A stretch of 64,000 bases of DNA. Source: Anaeroplasmataceae bacterium (GTDB taxonomy: Bacteria > Bacillota_I > Bacilli_A > Acholeplasmatales > JAEDCM01). Under the pieces are notes generated by a model that searched no databases, had not been told where the DNA came from, and saw only the letters and a program-made list of their open reading frames with translations. The position numbers were made by a program, and so were the translations under genes. Where the stretch lies: assembly GCA_016294165.1 (NCBI GenBank), contig JAEDCM010000001.1:1-64000 (forward strand), read 5' to 3'. Numbering within the stretch: position 1 is the stretch's first letter; each line of letters opens with the position of its first letter. Positions 16,357-25,147 of this stretch are shown here, piece by piece.

Positions 16357-16825
16357 TATTCCATATATGGCATCATTAGGCGCTTTATCAACTTTATTTT
16401 TAATAATTGGCTTTTATATTAACATCTTTGATTTATTTGCTTACTTTTTATCATGTATAGTTTTAGGAATAATTAGCCTGCGATGTAATGTTAAGGATTT
16501 AATAATATCACATGTGGTTGTTTCCTTAGCTGGATTAATTCTTTGTGGTTTTTATTATTTTTACATTATTGGGTATTTCCTATTAGGCTTTGTAATTATT
16601 GCGGATAAATTTAATATTAAAGGAAGAGAAATTTTAAAATATTTATTGTTTATCTTAGCATTTTACATTTATATGCTTTTTGTTGGAGAAGCACTAAGTA
16701 TCAATGAGCAAATTGATGAATTTATTGAAATAATTGTTATTGTACTAGCAATTATAAGTTATCCAATTTTTAAAAGAGCATATCAAATTATTTTTTATAA
16801 ATTAAAGGAAAGAATTATGAAATAA
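16346..16825 (+). CDS. Membrane protein of unknown function
   Basis: A 159-aa protein made almost entirely of hydrophobic segments (about five) with a short basic C-terminus. It overlaps the PAP2 gene by 11 bp and ends the phospholipid operon, so it is probably translated with it. I recognise no family or catalytic motif. It may be a small accessory subunit of the lipid enzymes upstream. Confidence 0.7.
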   Translation: MKNNIPYMASLGALSTLFLIIGFYINIFDLFAYFLSCIVLGIISLRCNVKDLIISHVVVSLAGLILCGFYYFYIIGYFLLGFVIIADKFNIKGREILKYLLFILAFYIYMLFVGEALSINEQIDEFIEIIVIVLAIISYPIFKRAYQIIFYKLKERIMK

Positions 16826-16858
16826 AGGACATGCGCTTAAAGCACATGCCCTTTTTTT
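16824..16858. terminator. Shared terminator between convergent genes
   Basis: AAAGGRCATGYGCT / AGCRCATGYCCTTT hairpin with T tail on the plus strand. In minus-strand RNA the two mismatches become G-U pairs, so it can serve both directions. It overlaps the last codons of the minus-strand gene. Confidence 0.75.
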
Positions 16859-17343
16859 TCTGCCATATATTTTTTAAAGTTTTCTTTTTCAACGATTAAT
16901 AATGTATGGTTTATATATTCTTTTGTTTTATCAGAAACGAAATAATAGTAGATAGTTATTGGAAGCAGAATAACGCTAATAACTAAACAATATATATTGT
17001 AAAAATTATCATTAATCGGTGCTAAAAGTGTTAAAATAAGAAATTGTAAAACATTATACACGTGACAATAAATTGGTAAAATTCTAGACATTAATGTAGC
17101 TCTAATTGAGTATACAAAGGAGGCAATTATAAATCCTTGGATGATAAATAATTCAAAGCTTCCTAAGGCATAAACAATTAAGGCAATTGAGTCTACAAAA
17201 AACAGATTCAAAAATACTATTATATTGTATAATTTCTCACCACTAAATTGTCGATGTGCCATTTTTAAAATGGCATTTCTACGGCTAGTTAATTCATCTG
17301 TTTCATCATCATAAAATATTTGAGTGTTTTTTTCTTCATCCAT
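16837..17343 (-). CDS. Membrane protein of unknown function downstream of the phosphofructokinase
   Basis: A 168-aa protein: a charged N-terminal 40 residues (DDETDELTSRR...), then four hydrophobic segments, then a charged tail. No family is recognised. Its ATG shares one base with the stop codon of the phosphofructokinase gene (TAATG), so the two are coupled in translation. A functional link with PPi-dependent glycolysis is only suggested by this coupling. Confidence 0.7.
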   Translation of the reverse strand: MDEEKNTQIFYDDETDELTSRRNAILKMAHRQFSGEKLYNIIVFLNLFFVDSIALIVYALGSFELFIIQGFIIASFVYSIRATLMSRILPIYCHVYNVLQFLILTLLAPINDNFYNIYCLVISVILLPITIYYYFVSDKTKEYINHTLLIVEKENFKKYMAEKKGHVL

Positions 17344-18593
17344 TATTTTTTATCAACTAAAATTTTCTTAAGTTTAGCGAAACGAGGAAGACCATTTTCT
17401 TTTGGTAATTCAGTTTCACCTTGAATTAGAGGAAGAAGATAATCGATGAAATCTTGAGTTACACCATTGTGCGCTTCATTAATCCATGCAGCAGGTACTT
17501 TAACCTCAACATTAGCAACTTCACTAAGTGGAACAAGTTTTGTTTTACATGTATATCCATTTTCACGGCTACATTCAAAACCAACCATTTTATCTGTTTC
17601 ACCATTAATTGCAGCAACAACGGCAGCCTCACCAGCCATATATGCTTCATCATAATCAGTTTTTGATGCGATATGAGCACTACATCTTTGAAGAAGTGAT
17701 AATTCAATTCCACGAACCTTAGCTCCAGTTTTAACTTTAATGATTTGAGCAAGGTATGTTGCTAAACCACCCATTTGAACATGTCCAAAGTTGTCTTTTT
17801 CTTTGCCTTGTTGACCATATTCAGAAACATAAATTCCATCTAAGTCTTTGATACCTTCACTTACAGCAATTAATGCTTTACCACGCTTTTTATATACTTC
17901 ATATACTTGATCAACAAAGTCTTCAAGAATAAATGGTACCTCAGGTAAGTAAATTAAATCTGGACCAAAACCAGAAATTTGAGCTAGACAAGAAGCACCA
18001 GCTAGCCATCCAGCATTACGTCCCATAATTTCAACAACTGTAATATTTCCATAATCATATACGTTTGTATCTAAATATATCTCCATTAAAGAAGTTGCAA
18101 TGTATTTTGCACTACTTGCATAACCTGGACAGTGATCTGTTCCATATAAGTCATTGTCAATTGTCTTTGGAATACCGATAACATTACATTCATATCCGTG
18201 CTCTAAGCAGAATTTAGAAATCTTATTACAAGTATCCATTGAATCATTTCCACCATTGTAGAAGAAGTATCTAACATCATATTTTTTAAAAGTTTCTAAA
18301 ATCTTCAAATATTCACTATCATCAACATTTGGATCTTTAAGCTTATGACGACATGATCCTAATGCGCTTGATGGTGTAAAGCGTAATAAATCTAGTTCAT
18401 TGATATCTTCTAATTCAAGATCAATTAATTCCTCATTTAATACACCAACAATTCCATGGTTTGCTCCATAAACTCTAGTGATCTCTTTAGCGTTTAATGC
18501 TGTTTTAATTGCTCCTAATACGCTTGAATTGATTACTGAGCTTGGTCCTCCAGATTGCCCTATAATACATGCTCCAACTAGTTTTTTGTTCAT
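17343..18593 (-). CDS. pfp: PfkA-family phosphofructokinase, probably PPi-dependent
   Basis: The 416-aa enzyme phosphorylates fructose 6-phosphate in glycolysis. The nucleotide/PPi site reads GGNDSM (114-119) and the catalytic loop PKTIDND (142-148), followed by MGRNAGWLA (190-198). ATP enzymes have GGDGS and PGTIDND. The Asp in the second variable position of the first motif and the Lys in the second are the known markers of PPi use. The Asn in GGNDS is a small departure. PPi use would be reversible and would pair with PPDK. A strong AGGAGGAT site and its own promoter precede it. The PPi assignment is inferred from motifs. Confidence 0.85.
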   Translation of the reverse strand: MNKKLVGACIIGQSGGPSSVINSSVLGAIKTALNAKEITRVYGANHGIVGVLNEELIDLELEDINELDLLRFTPSSALGSCRHKLKDPNVDDSEYLKILETFKKYDVRYFFYNGGNDSMDTCNKISKFCLEHGYECNVIGIPKTIDNDLYGTDHCPGYASSAKYIATSLMEIYLDTNVYDYGNITVVEIMGRNAGWLAGASCLAQISGFGPDLIYLPEVPFILEDFVDQVYEVYKKRGKALIAVSEGIKDLDGIYVSEYGQQGKEKDNFGHVQMGGLATYLAQIIKVKTGAKVRGIELSLLQRCSAHIASKTDYDEAYMAGEAAVVAAINGETDKMVGFECSRENGYTCKTKLVPLSEVANVEVKVPAAWINEAHNGVTQDFIDYLLPLIQGETELPKENGLPRFAKLKKILVDKK

Positions 18594-18643
18594 AAAATCA
18601 TCCTCCTAATATGTAAAAAATAAAAATTGTTTGTGCTACCTTT

Positions 18644-18672
18644 ATCTTAACACATCAATGTTTTTTTTACAA
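18644..18672 (-). promoter_or_regulatory. Promoter of the phosphofructokinase gene
   Basis: On the minus strand TTGTAA, 17 bp, TAAGAT, about 50 bp before the start codon; divergent from the tig promoter. Confidence 0.5.
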
Positions 18673-18752
18673 CAAAAGAAATAACTAAAAGTTAAACAAA
18701 AATAATATAAAAATGACGAAAAAATATTTTGTAAAAAAAAGTAAAGTTTTAA

Positions 18753-18781
18753 TTTACAAACACCTTTATAATTGGTATAAT
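18753..18781 (+). promoter_or_regulatory. Promoter of tig
   Basis: TTTACA (18753-18758), exactly 17 bp, TATAAT (18776-18781), 29 bp before the ATG. Confidence 0.75.
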
Positions 18782-18810
18782 TATAATAGTCGTTTAAGGA
18801 GGTATATAAA

Positions 18811-20097
18811 ATGGCAGTAGAAAAATTAGAAGGTAGTAAAGTAAAAATTACGTTTGACGTTACAAAAGAAATGTTTAAAGACGCTTTAGATAAAGCTTTT
18901 ATTGTTGAGAAAGATAAAGTTTCAATTAAAGGATTCCGTAAAGGGCAAATTACTCGTGCAATGTATGAGAAAAAATTTGGTGTTGAATCATTATATAACG
19001 AAGCTTTAATGACTTTAGCTGATGAATTATATCCTAAAGCTGTAAGTGAAAATAATTTAATGGTAGTTGGACAACCTGAATTAGATATCGATTTTGCAAA
19101 TGTAAACTTTGAGGAAGAATTCCAATTTGCAATTATCGTTCCTGTATATCCTGAAGTTAAATTAGGAAAATATAAGGGAGTAAGCGCAAAAGCAAAAGAT
19201 GTTGCAGTGACTGATGAAGAAGTTAACAAAGCAATCGATGATATGCGTAAAAAGAATTCTGTTATCGTTCCAAAGGAAACTGGAAAATTAGAAAATGGAG
19301 ATATCGCTGTATTTGATTTTGCAGGATACAAAGATGGTGTTGCATTCCCAGGTGGAACTGCTGAAAATTATGAATTAGAAATTGGTAGTGGACAATTCAT
19401 CCCAGGATTTGAGGATCAAATGGTTGGAATGGAAGTTAATGAAGAAAAAACAATCAACGTTACATTCCCTGCTGAATATCATGAAGCTTCATTAGCTGGT
19501 GCACCAGTTGAATTCAAAATTAAATTACATGAAATGAAAATTAAAGAATTACCTGAAGTTAATGAAGAATTTGTTAAAGAATTAAACATTGAAGGTGTAA
19601 ATAATAAAGATGAGTTAACTTCTTATGTATTAAATGACATCAAAGCTAAAAAGGAAGAAAATGAACAAAATCGTTTAGTTGATGAATTAATTACGAAGAT
19701 TTGTACAGAAACAGCTGTTGAAATTCCTGAAGCAATGATTAATAATGCAGTTAATGATGAAATCAATGAATTCTCTAGAAATATTCAAGCTCAATACAAT
19801 TTAAAATTAGAAGATTTCATGAAAATCACTAATACAAATGAAGAAGATTTCAAGAAAAATATGAGCGCTAGAGCAGTTAAGCGTTTAACTGAAACAATCG
19901 TTTTAGAAGCAATCATTAAAGAAGAAAAAATCCAAGCAACAGAAGAAGATTTTGAAGAAATGTATCAAGAGATTGCTACTGCAAACAATGTTACAATTGA
20001 GGTTGCTAAGGAAAAGGTTAACAAACTTGATGTTGCATTCCATTTAAACATCAAGAAAGCCATCGACTTAATCGTTGATAGCGCAGAGCTTGTTTAA
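18811..20097 (+). CDS. tig: Trigger factor (ribosome-associated chaperone, PPIase)
   Basis: 428 aa, the normal length. The N-terminal ribosome-binding domain contains the conserved GFRKGQ signature (FRK tip). A central FKBP-type peptidyl-prolyl isomerase domain follows (about 150-240, with GQFIPGFEDQMVGM), then a long helical C-terminal chaperone domain. It binds nascent chains at the exit tunnel. It stands upstream of clpX and lon, the classic tig-clpX-lon neighbourhood, but a strong terminator separates it from clpX. clpP is not between them. Confidence 0.97.
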   Translation: MAVEKLEGSKVKITFDVTKEMFKDALDKAFIVEKDKVSIKGFRKGQITRAMYEKKFGVESLYNEALMTLADELYPKAVSENNLMVVGQPELDIDFANVNFEEEFQFAIIVPVYPEVKLGKYKGVSAKAKDVAVTDEEVNKAIDDMRKKNSVIVPKETGKLENGDIAVFDFAGYKDGVAFPGGTAENYELEIGSGQFIPGFEDQMVGMEVNEEKTINVTFPAEYHEASLAGAPVEFKIKLHEMKIKELPEVNEEFVKELNIEGVNNKDELTSYVLNDIKAKKEENEQNRLVDELITKICTETAVEIPEAMINNAVNDEINEFSRNIQAQYNLKLEDFMKITNTNEEDFKKNMSARAVKRLTETIVLEAIIKEEKIQATEEDFEEMYQEIATANNVTIEVAKEKVNKLDVAFHLNIKKAIDLIVDSAELV

Positions 20098-20100
20098 TTA

Positions 20101-20124
20101 AAAACGTCTTTGGACGTTTTTTTT
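20101..20124 (+). terminator. Terminator after tig
   Basis: Perfect 8-bp stem AAAACGTC / GACGTTTT with a TTTG loop and T tail. Confidence 0.92.
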
Positions 20125-20185
20125 CTAAAAATTGGATATAAATAATTATGATAATAAGCACATAATATTTTTGTAGGTGATCTTG

Positions 20186-21289
20186 ATGATTTGTTCATTT
20201 TGCAAAAGTATAAAAACCAATAAAATGATTTATAATGATGATTTTTATATTTGCGAGGATTGTATAAGAAAGTGTTATGAGCTTATTAATAAAAGAAATT
20301 ATTCTTTTAAACCCTTAAAACCAAAAGAATTGAAAAATGAAATTGATAAGTATGTTGTTAATCAAGAAGATGCTAAGAAGACTTTATCAATTGCTATCTA
20401 TAATCATTATAAGAGAATAAATAATGGTTTAGAAAAGTGTAATATATTGATGATTGGGCCATCAGGATGTGGGAAAACGCATCTTATCAAAAAGGTATCA
20501 GAGATTATTAATGTTCCGTTGGCGATTTGTGATGCGACAAGTTTAACAGAATCCGGATATGTTGGTGATGACGTTGAAAATATTTTATTACGCTTATATC
20601 AAGAGTCAGGGAATAATCTAGAAATTGCCCAAAAAGGAATTGTTTTTATTGATGAATTTGATAAGCTTGCAAAAAAACAAACGGGCGTATCCATCACTCG
20701 TGATGTATCTGGTGAGGGAGTACAGCAGGCTTTGCTTAAGATGATGGAAGGAAGCATTTGTAATGTTAATCTAGCATACGGAAGAAAGCATCCATATGGT
20801 GATTCAATCATGTTTAATACCAAAAATGTTTTATTCATTTGCGGTGGAGCCTTTGATGGATTAAATAACAAATCAGATTCAATTGGTTTTAATAAAAACA
20901 AAAATACTATGGAATTTGAGCTTATTGAATATGGATTTTTACCAGAAATAATCGGTAGATTACCGGTTAAGATTAGATTGCAAGAACTAGATGAAAATGA
21001 TTTATATTACATATTAACAAACACTAAAAATAATCTAATAGATCAGTATAAAAAGATGCTTAAATTTGATAATATAAATTTGAAGTTTACCGATGAAGCA
21101 ATTAAAAAAATAGCCAATTTGGCTTATTTGAATAAAACAGGTGCTAGGGGATTAAAAACAATTTTAGAATTTATTTTAAAGGATATTATGTTTGAAAATA
21201 AAAAGGGTAGTTATTTGATTGATGAGGATTTTATAGATGACATTTATAGGACAAATATTACATCCTTTAAACAGTTGCAAATTTGCTAA
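20186..21289 (+). CDS. clpX: ATP-dependent Clp protease ATP-binding subunit ClpX
   Basis: A 367-aa AAA+ unfoldase, slightly shorter than most ClpX. The N-terminal zinc-binding domain has CSFC and CEDC. Walker A is GPSGCGKT (91-98), Walker B FIDEFDK, the pore loop GYVGDD and the RKH loop GRKHPYG; sensor 2 is GARGLK. It feeds substrates to ClpP, which is not in the window. The ATG at 20186 is chosen because AGGTGAT lies 4 nt before it; an in-frame GTG at 20177 has no ribosome site and would overlap this one. Confidence 0.93.
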   Translation: MICSFCKSIKTNKMIYNDDFYICEDCIRKCYELINKRNYSFKPLKPKELKNEIDKYVVNQEDAKKTLSIAIYNHYKRINNGLEKCNILMIGPSGCGKTHLIKKVSEIINVPLAICDATSLTESGYVGDDVENILLRLYQESGNNLEIAQKGIVFIDEFDKLAKKQTGVSITRDVSGEGVQQALLKMMEGSICNVNLAYGRKHPYGDSIMFNTKNVLFICGGAFDGLNNKSDSIGFNKNKNTMEFELIEYGFLPEIIGRLPVKIRLQELDENDLYYILTNTKNNLIDQYKKMLKFDNINLKFTDEAIKKIANLAYLNKTGARGLKTILEFILKDIMFENKKGSYLIDEDFIDDIYRTNITSFKQLQIC

Positions 21290-21334
21290 AAAAGATATAT
21301 CATATAATATAGTATAAAAAAGGAGGGCAAAACT

Positions 21335-23653
21335 ATGGAAAAAATTAAAGAAATTAAATCGTTACCAGCCATTGCCTTAAGAGGTATTATACCTATTCCT
21401 AATAATGATTTAAGAACGGAAATAGGAAGAGCGCAATCAATTAATGCAATGAATGTTGCCGAAAAGGAATGCGACTCAATGATTATTCTTCTTATTCAAA
21501 AGAATCCCTCTATTGAGGTACCAAAGGAAAAGGATATTGAAGAATTTGGGGTATTAGCTAAAATAGTTTCGAAGATTAAATTGCCAAATGGTAATTTTAA
21601 GGTTAAATTTAAAATTTTAACACGCGTTAAAATTGTAGAATATATTGATGTTAAACCATATTTTGGAGTAGAATATGAAGAAATTTCAAGCATTAGTGGT
21701 GATTATGAGGAAGAGATGGCTCTTCTAAAAATTGTTGCCAAAAAGATTACTGATGACGGGGCAGAAGTTTTATTAAATTTTCAAGATATCATGAAAGAAA
21801 TCAAAAAAGGAGTTTCAACAGAATTCCTAGCTGATTTAATCGCATGTAACTTAAAAATCCTTGAGCTTAGTAAAATGAAATATTTAAAGGAAGCCAATCT
21901 AAATAATCGTTTGAAATTTATTTTAGAGGATATTGAAAAAGAAAAATATCAAGTGTTTCTTGAAAATAAAATCAATATGGAAGTAAAAAAATCAATCGAT
22001 GAATCACAAAAGGAATATTATCTTCGTGAAAAAATGAAGGCAATCCAAAATGAACTTGGTGATAAAGCTAAAAAAGAAGAGGAAATTGAAGATCTACGTG
22101 AGAAAATTAAACATGCTAAGATGCCTAAGAAAATAGAAAAGAAATGCTTAGATGAACTTCAAAGATATGTTTCTACACCTTCGGGAGTTGCAGAAGCAGG
22201 TATTATTAAGGCTTATCTTGATTTTGTAGTTTCATTACCATACAAAAAGGCTAGCATCGATAATCAAGATTTAAAGGTTGTAAAAGAACGCTTAGATTTA
22301 GAACACTTTGCCTTAGAAAAGGTTAAGGAAAGAATTATTGAATATCTTGCAGTTAAAATTATGACTAATAAAAATCCGCAAACAATTCTTTGTTTAGTAG
22401 GACCTCCAGGGGTTGGTAAAACGACTCTAGCAATGAGTATTGCCAAGGCCTTAGATCGTAAATTTGTTAAGCAATCTTTAGGTGGTATTAAGGATGAATC
22501 TGAAATCAGAGGACATCGTCGTACTTATATTGGAGCGCTTCCTGGTCGAATTTTAAAAGGAATGCAACAAGCAGGTACAATCAATCCCGTTTTCTTATTA
22601 GATGAAATTGATAAGATGGCTAGTGACTATAAAGGAGATCCTGCAAGTGCGATGCTTGAGGTGTTAGATCCTGAACAAAATGCTCATTTTTCTGATAATT
22701 ATGTGGAAGAGCAATATGATTTAAGCCAAGTATTATTCATTACCACTGCCAATTATTTGGGAAATATTCCAGCGCCATTAAGAGACCGTATGGAAATTGT
22801 TGAGGTAAGCTCATACACTGAACATGAAAAGTTCAATATTGCGAAAAAGCATTTAGTTAAAAAGCAATTAGAAAATCATGGGTTAAACAGTGAACAATGT
22901 ATTTTTACTGATGATGCTTTATACTACATCATTAGACATTATACTAGAGAAGCTGGTGTTCGTGACCTGTCAAGAAATATTGCATCAATTGTTAGAAAGA
23001 GTGTTAAGGAAATATTATTAGATAAGGTTGAGGTTATTAATATAAATGTTGAAAAGGTTGTAGAATACCTTGGTAAACCAATTTATGATCATAATAATAT
23101 GTTAAATGATGATCAAGTTGGAGTTGTTACTGGATTAGCTTATACTGAATTTGGTGGGGATACTCTTGATGTTGAGGTAACCTATTACAAGGGTAATGGA
23201 GGCTTAGTACTAACTGGTAAACTTGGTGATGTGATGAAAGAAAGTGCACAAACTGCCTTGAGCTTTGTTAAATCAAATGCCGATAAATTTGGTATTGATC
23301 AAAATATTTTCAAAGAAAATGACATCCATATTCACGTTCCAGAGGGAGCTATTCCAAAGGATGGTCCAAGTGCTGGTGTTACTATGGCAACAGCTATTAT
23401 TTCCGCACTAACAAATCGTTTAGTAAGAAAAGATGTGGGAATGACTGGTGAGATTACCTTAAGAGGATGTGTGCTACCAATTGGTGGTTTAAAGGAAAAG
23501 TCAATTGCGGCTCATCGTACAGGCTTAAAGCAAATTCTAATACCAAAAGAAAATGAAAGAGATATTAATGATATCCCTAAAGAGGTATTAGATAACTTAA
23601 CGGTTACACCAATTTCATCATTTGACGAAATTTTAAAATATGCTTTAAGATAA
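21335..23653 (+). CDS. lon: ATP-dependent protease Lon
   Basis: A 772-aa LonA-type protease: N-terminal substrate domain and coiled region, AAA+ module with GPPGVGKT (356-363), and a C-terminal protease domain. The Ser-Lys dyad is Ser679 (GPSAGVT) and Lys722 (GGLKEKSIAAHR). It degrades misfolded and regulatory proteins in the cytosol. An AAGGAGGG ribosome site precedes the ATG. It follows clpX by 45 bp and is followed by a terminator, then ysxC, the same order as in Bacillus. Confidence 0.97.
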   Translation: MEKIKEIKSLPAIALRGIIPIPNNDLRTEIGRAQSINAMNVAEKECDSMIILLIQKNPSIEVPKEKDIEEFGVLAKIVSKIKLPNGNFKVKFKILTRVKIVEYIDVKPYFGVEYEEISSISGDYEEEMALLKIVAKKITDDGAEVLLNFQDIMKEIKKGVSTEFLADLIACNLKILELSKMKYLKEANLNNRLKFILEDIEKEKYQVFLENKINMEVKKSIDESQKEYYLREKMKAIQNELGDKAKKEEEIEDLREKIKHAKMPKKIEKKCLDELQRYVSTPSGVAEAGIIKAYLDFVVSLPYKKASIDNQDLKVVKERLDLEHFALEKVKERIIEYLAVKIMTNKNPQTILCLVGPPGVGKTTLAMSIAKALDRKFVKQSLGGIKDESEIRGHRRTYIGALPGRILKGMQQAGTINPVFLLDEIDKMASDYKGDPASAMLEVLDPEQNAHFSDNYVEEQYDLSQVLFITTANYLGNIPAPLRDRMEIVEVSSYTEHEKFNIAKKHLVKKQLENHGLNSEQCIFTDDALYYIIRHYTREAGVRDLSRNIASIVRKSVKEILLDKVEVININVEKVVEYLGKPIYDHNNMLNDDQVGVVTGLAYTEFGGDTLDVEVTYYKGNGGLVLTGKLGDVMKESAQTALSFVKSNADKFGIDQNIFKENDIHIHVPEGAIPKDGPSAGVTMATAIISALTNRLVRKDVGMTGEITLRGCVLPIGGLKEKSIAAHRTGLKQILIPKENERDINDIPKEVLDNLTVTPISSFDEILKYALR

Positions 23654-23658
23654 TTAAT

Positions 23659-23698
23659 AAAAGAACATTTCTTTATAAGATTTGTTCTTTTGTTTTTT
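23659..23698 (+). terminator. Terminator after lon
   Basis: AAAAGAACA / TGTTCTTTT stem with a longer AT-rich loop and T-rich tail. Confidence 0.75.
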
Positions 23699-23736
23699 CT
23701 AAATTATAGTAAAATAAATATGAGGAAGTGATTATT

Positions 23737-24315
23737 ATGAAAATTACAAAATCTGAATTTCTTGTTAGTGGAACAAGAATTACCCATTTTCCAACTGATA
23801 ATCGACCTGAATTTGTTTTTTGTGGAAGAAGTAATGTGGGAAAAAGTTCATTTATTAATGCATTAATGAATCATAAATTAGCCCACACATCATCTAAACC
23901 TGGAAAAACCCAAACCATTAATTATTTTAACATCAATGATTTATTGTATTTTGTGGATGTTCCAGGATATGGTTATGCGGCTGTGAGTAAATCACAAAAG
24001 GAATCCTTTGGAAAAATGATTGAAGAATACTTAACACAAAGAGAACAATTAAAGTTAGCGTTATTGTTAGTTGATTTCAGACATAAACCTACTAATGATG
24101 ATAAGATTATGTATGACTATTTTAAGTATTATAATATTCCCGTTTTAGTTGTCGCAACAAAAAAAGACAAGGTTAAAAGAAGTGAGCACGAAAAAAATAA
24201 AAAGCTTATTAAAGAAACATTAAACATCATTGAGGGGGATAATCTAGTAGTAACTAGTAGTGAAACGCGTGATGGCTTAGACAATGTTTTAAATATAATT
24301 GAGCAATTTTTATAG
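23737..24315 (+). CDS. ysxC: Ribosome biogenesis GTPase EngB/YsxC
   Basis: A 192-aa small GTPase of the TrmE-Era-EngA-EngB class, needed for large-subunit assembly. G1 is GRSNVGKSS, G3 DVPGYG, G4 TKKDK and G5 SSE. The ATG at 23737 is preferred to the in-frame GTG at 23728 because the GAGGAAGTGAT ribosome site is well spaced only for the ATG. Conserved location after lon. Confidence 0.94.
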   Translation: MKITKSEFLVSGTRITHFPTDNRPEFVFCGRSNVGKSSFINALMNHKLAHTSSKPGKTQTINYFNINDLLYFVDVPGYGYAAVSKSQKESFGKMIEEYLTQREQLKLALLLVDFRHKPTNDDKIMYDYFKYYNIPVLVVATKKDKVKRSEHEKNKKLIKETLNIIEGDNLVVTSSETRDGLDNVLNIIEQFL

Positions 24316-24350
24316 TTTTTAAGCATATAATGATAACGGTGGTGATTACT

Positions 24351-24653
24351 ATTAAAAATGAACCGTTATTATTTATCAACTCTCCTAATGTCATAAATGA
24401 TGAAAAAACTCATGTTTTTGATAGTAGGTATGATGAAATAAAAATAAACAAGCCATTTGTAAAAAGATTAATTGAGTTATCAAACATTTATAAAAGTGGT
24501 ATGAAAATATTTGTGGAGATAAAACTAAATAATGGCTTTATAAATGGATATATTACTGATATTAAGGAAGAAAAGCTATACATGCTTTCAAACTCTGAGA
24601 CAAAAGAAATTAAAATTGATGATGTTATGGATGTTAGCATTATTAAAGTATAA
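24351..24653 (+). CDS. Small protein of unknown function, probable ATT start
   Basis: About 100 aa and not recognised. The C-terminal half (IFVEIKLNNGFINGYITDI...) has the alternating pattern of a small SH3/Sm-like barrel, but this is only a guess. An ATG at 24330 is in frame yet has no ribosome site. GGTGGTGAT at 24338-24346 sits 4 nt before an ATT (IKNEPLL...), the same spacing used by dnaJ, clpX, rsmD and nudC here. I therefore place the start at the ATT. It follows ysxC and ends at a strong two-way terminator. Confidence 0.6.
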   Translation: MKNEPLLFINSPNVINDEKTHVFDSRYDEIKINKPFVKRLIELSNIYKSGMKIFVEIKLNNGFINGYITDIKEEKLYMLSNSETKEIKIDDVMDVSIIKV

Positions 24654-24664
24654 AATTTATAAAT

Positions 24665-24694
24665 AAAACTCCAAGGTTTTTTCCTTGGAGTTTT
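24665..24694. terminator. Bidirectional terminator
   Basis: Perfect 12-bp palindromic stem AAAACTCCAAGG / CCTTGGAGTTTT with a T6 loop, between convergent genes; T/A tails on both sides. Confidence 0.92.
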
Positions 24695-24697
24695 GTT

Positions 24698-25087
24698 TTA
24701 CCCTGCGCTACATTGATTACAATTTGTTGGTTCAAAACATTCTAATCCACAACAACATTCTAAGTCAAAAATAACTGTTTGATCAGTGCAAGTATACGTT
24801 CCATTTTCATATGTTAATAGTCTTAATGTCACAAAACGATCTTCACGAATGCATTCAATTCTGAATATGTTTGTTGTGCCTGTGCCTAAAATTTGGGCTT
24901 CAAAAGGTTCGCATCTACAATAAAGAATCACAGGTACAGTATTATATGCTCTAGTGATTAAGGAAGTTTCACAAGTTATACAGTCACTTAAACGGTCTAG
25001 AACAGTTTCCTTTTGCATACGGTCAATACTTTTTACTGCATCAACGATATAATTTTTACGATATGATTCAACTTCGTTACAAGCCAT
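24698..25087 (-). CDS. CotY/CotZ-like spore coat or crust protein
   Basis: A 129-aa Cys-rich protein (13 cysteines), with a cluster ECCCGLEC near the C-terminus. Its pattern matches the CotY/CotZ/ExsY outer-coat and exosporium family: an N-terminal helix (AVKSIDRMQKE), CITC, a TVPVILYCRCEPFEA strand, then FRIECIREDRFVTLRLL. In Bacillus these proteins self-assemble into disulfide-linked lattices on the spore surface. GGAGGTGATT, an almost perfect anti-16S match, precedes the ATG. The gene is monocistronic. Identified by pattern recognition; it supports sporulation together with sspI and cotJ genes in this window. Confidence 0.72.
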   Translation of the reverse strand: MACNEVESYRKNYIVDAVKSIDRMQKETVLDRLSDCITCETSLITRAYNTVPVILYCRCEPFEAQILGTGTTNIFRIECIREDRFVTLRLLTYENGTYTCTDQTVIFDLECCCGLECFEPTNCNQCSAG

Positions 25088-25107
25088 GAAAAAATCACCT
25101 CCATAAT

Positions 25108-25134
25108 TAAATTATGAAAGGTGAAAAAAATGGT
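25108..25134 (-). promoter_or_regulatory. Possible mother-cell sigma-K-type promoter of the cotY/Z-like gene
   Basis: On the minus strand AC-N16-CATAATTTA fits the sigma-K pattern AC-N16/17-CATANNNTA. The implied transcript start falls right at the Shine-Dalgarno, giving a leader of only about 15 nt. AT-rich DNA makes chance matches likely. Confidence 0.3.
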
Positions 25135-25147
25135 ATATTGAAAAAGA

